DNA of 64,000 bases from Roseibium sp. MMSF_3544 (GTDB taxonomy: Bacteria > Pseudomonadota > Alphaproteobacteria > Rhizobiales > Stappiaceae), in the NCBI RefSeq assembly GCF_030732845.1, contig NZ_JASHKA010000014.1:101929-165928 (forward strand), read 5' to 3'. Positions 63,283-64,000 of this stretch are shown here, one piece after another. Position numbers and translations under genes: made by a program. The notes under the pieces were generated by a model. The model was not told where the DNA came from, searched no databases, and worked only from the letters and a program-made list of their open reading frames with translations. Within the stretch, counting starts at the first letter, position 1. Every line of letters starts with the position of its first letter.

Positions 63283-63878
63283 AGATCATTCTCGTGGGAG
63301 CCGCCGGCGACGTTGGTAAGGCAGCCTATGACGCGTTGTCGGGCCGGCATGAGATCATCACCGCCGGACGCTCGTCCGGCGATGTGAATGTCGATTTGGC
63401 GTCGCCGGAGAGCATCGGCGCCATGTATCGCGAGGTCGGGCCTGTCGATGCCGTTATTTCCGCCGCTGGAGAGGTCGAATTCGGCCTCTTAACGGACATG
63501 ACGGTCGACAGGTTTCGCTTCGGCCTGGAAAACAAGGTGCTGACGCAGATCAATCTCGTTCTTGAAGGTTTGGCTGTTGTGAACCACGGCGGGTCATTCA
63601 CATTGACAAGCGGTATCCTTGATCGCGATCCCGTGCGCAAGGGGGCCGGCGCGGCGACCGCAAATGGCGCCCTCGCCGGCTTTGTGAAAGCCGCAGCAAT
63701 CGACATGCCGAACAGCTTGCGCATCAACGTTGTCAGCCCCGGACTTCTGGAAGTGTCGGCAGATCAGTACGGCGCCATGTTTCCAGGTCACGAGCTGGTG
63801 TCTTCAAAGCGCGTCGGCTTGGCCTACGCCAAATGCGTTGAAGGTGCGAATACGGGGCAGGTCGTGACCGTTGACTGA
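63279..63878 (+). CDS. Short-chain dehydrogenase/reductase
   Basis: The 199-residue SDR has the cofactor loop GAAGDVG (7-13), and R31 after the second strand suggests NADP(H). The active-site Ser lies in FTLTSGILD, but the usual Tyr-x3-Lys is not evident (TANGALAGFVKAA occupies that place). It lacks the canonical pair, like other small atypical SDRs. It is translationally coupled to the MerR regulator, so it is probably induced by that regulator's electrophile or stress signal. Confidence 0.87.
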   Translation: MKIILVGAAGDVGKAAYDALSGRHEIITAGRSSGDVNVDLASPESIGAMYREVGPVDAVISAAGEVEFGLLTDMTVDRFRFGLENKVLTQINLVLEGLAVVNHGGSFTLTSGILDRDPVRKGAGAATANGALAGFVKAAAIDMPNSLRINVVSPGLLEVSADQYGAMFPGHELVSSKRVGLAYAKCVEGANTGQVVTVD

Positions 63879-63914
63879 GCCGGGGCGCGGATGGTTCCGC
63901 GCGCCGCCTGGATT

Positions 63915-63943
63915 TTGACACCTCTAGGGTACGGACCCATAAA
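63915..63943 (+). promoter_or_regulatory. Candidate sigma-70 promoter
   Basis: TTGACA (63915-63920) and CATAAA (63938-63943) are spaced by 17 bases. They lie upstream of the partial frame at 63967. Confidence 0.55.
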
Positions 63944-63966
63944 TGAAGCCGATTTGGCGGCATAAA

Positions 63967-64000
63967 TGGCGAAATCACGCAAGGAAGCGTGTGAAGAGCG
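63967..64000 (+). CDS. Partial CDS at right edge
   Basis: ATG at 63967 opens MAKSRKEACEE, which continues past the window end. It lies downstream of a reasonable sigma-70 promoter. An ATG at 63943 in another frame is the alternative. Eleven codons are too few to name a family. Confidence 0.35.

Overview
The window reads as a chromosomal segment of a GC-rich, probably marine, heterotrophic alphaproteobacterium of the order Hyphomicrobiales. Stappiaceae (Roseibium, Labrenzia or Stappia-like) is my best guess, from the style of the taurine and betaine loci, the small DUF1127 protein and the CATCCTGAGGA-type intergenic palindromes. This is inference; no rRNA or other marker gene is present. Coding density is high. 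There is no prophage, integrase, IS transposase or CRISPR array.

Region 1 (1-7.1 kb). A DUF2946 protein and a PepSY membrane protein lie downstream of a perfect 20-bp palindrome. They are followed by a SpoIIE-type phosphatase with a CxxCH haem-binding sensor domain, an AT-rich orphan gene, an Hsp70-like protein and a GlxA-type regulator.

Region 2 (7-29.3 kb) is the heart of the window: a complete taurine dissimilation locus. TauABC imports taurine, Tpa converts it to sulfoacetaldehyde, and Xsc converts that to acetyl phosphate plus sulfite. AckA turns acetyl phosphate into acetate with ATP gain, and SoeABC oxidises the sulfite. A MocR-type TauR regulator is present. Inserted between xsc and tauR is a four-gene N-demethylation operon: an XRE-cupin regulator, two DMGDH/SARDH-like flavoprotein-GcvT enzymes and one MttB-family methyltransferase. 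One methyltransferase plus two secondary/tertiary amine demethylases is what would be needed to strip three methyl groups from taurine betaine and feed taurine into Tpa. This is the main hypothesis reported; glycine betaine is the alternative substrate. TauC carries an unusual Ig/cadherin-like insert. A repeat island with two copies of a 141-bp MITE-like element separates tauR from tpa.

Region 3 (29.3-36.5 kb). A LacI regulator is divergent from a DUF1989-GcvT fusion and a betaine-type ABC importer (binding protein, ATPase, enlarged permease). A perfect 16-bp operator lies between the divergent genes.

Region 4 (36.5-47.8 kb). An MpaB-like protein, an RTX haem peroxidase, a PepSY/response regulator/kinase operon, cupin and DUF1638 proteins, a second GlxA regulator with a divergent GST-like protein, a solo LuxR regulator, and a peptidoglycan-binding protein with an unrecognised C-terminal domain.

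Region 5 (48-64 kb) is mostly housekeeping: tRNA-Ser(GGA), msrA, a chemoreceptor, a pabB-pabC fusion, a DUF2161 nuclease-like protein, a nucleotidyltransferase, three tandem secreted cysteine-rich paralogs, and pheS and pheT split by a membrane-protein gene. It ends with a LysR/DUF1127 pair and a MerR regulator with its textbook 19-bp-spacer promoter driving a short-chain dehydrogenase.
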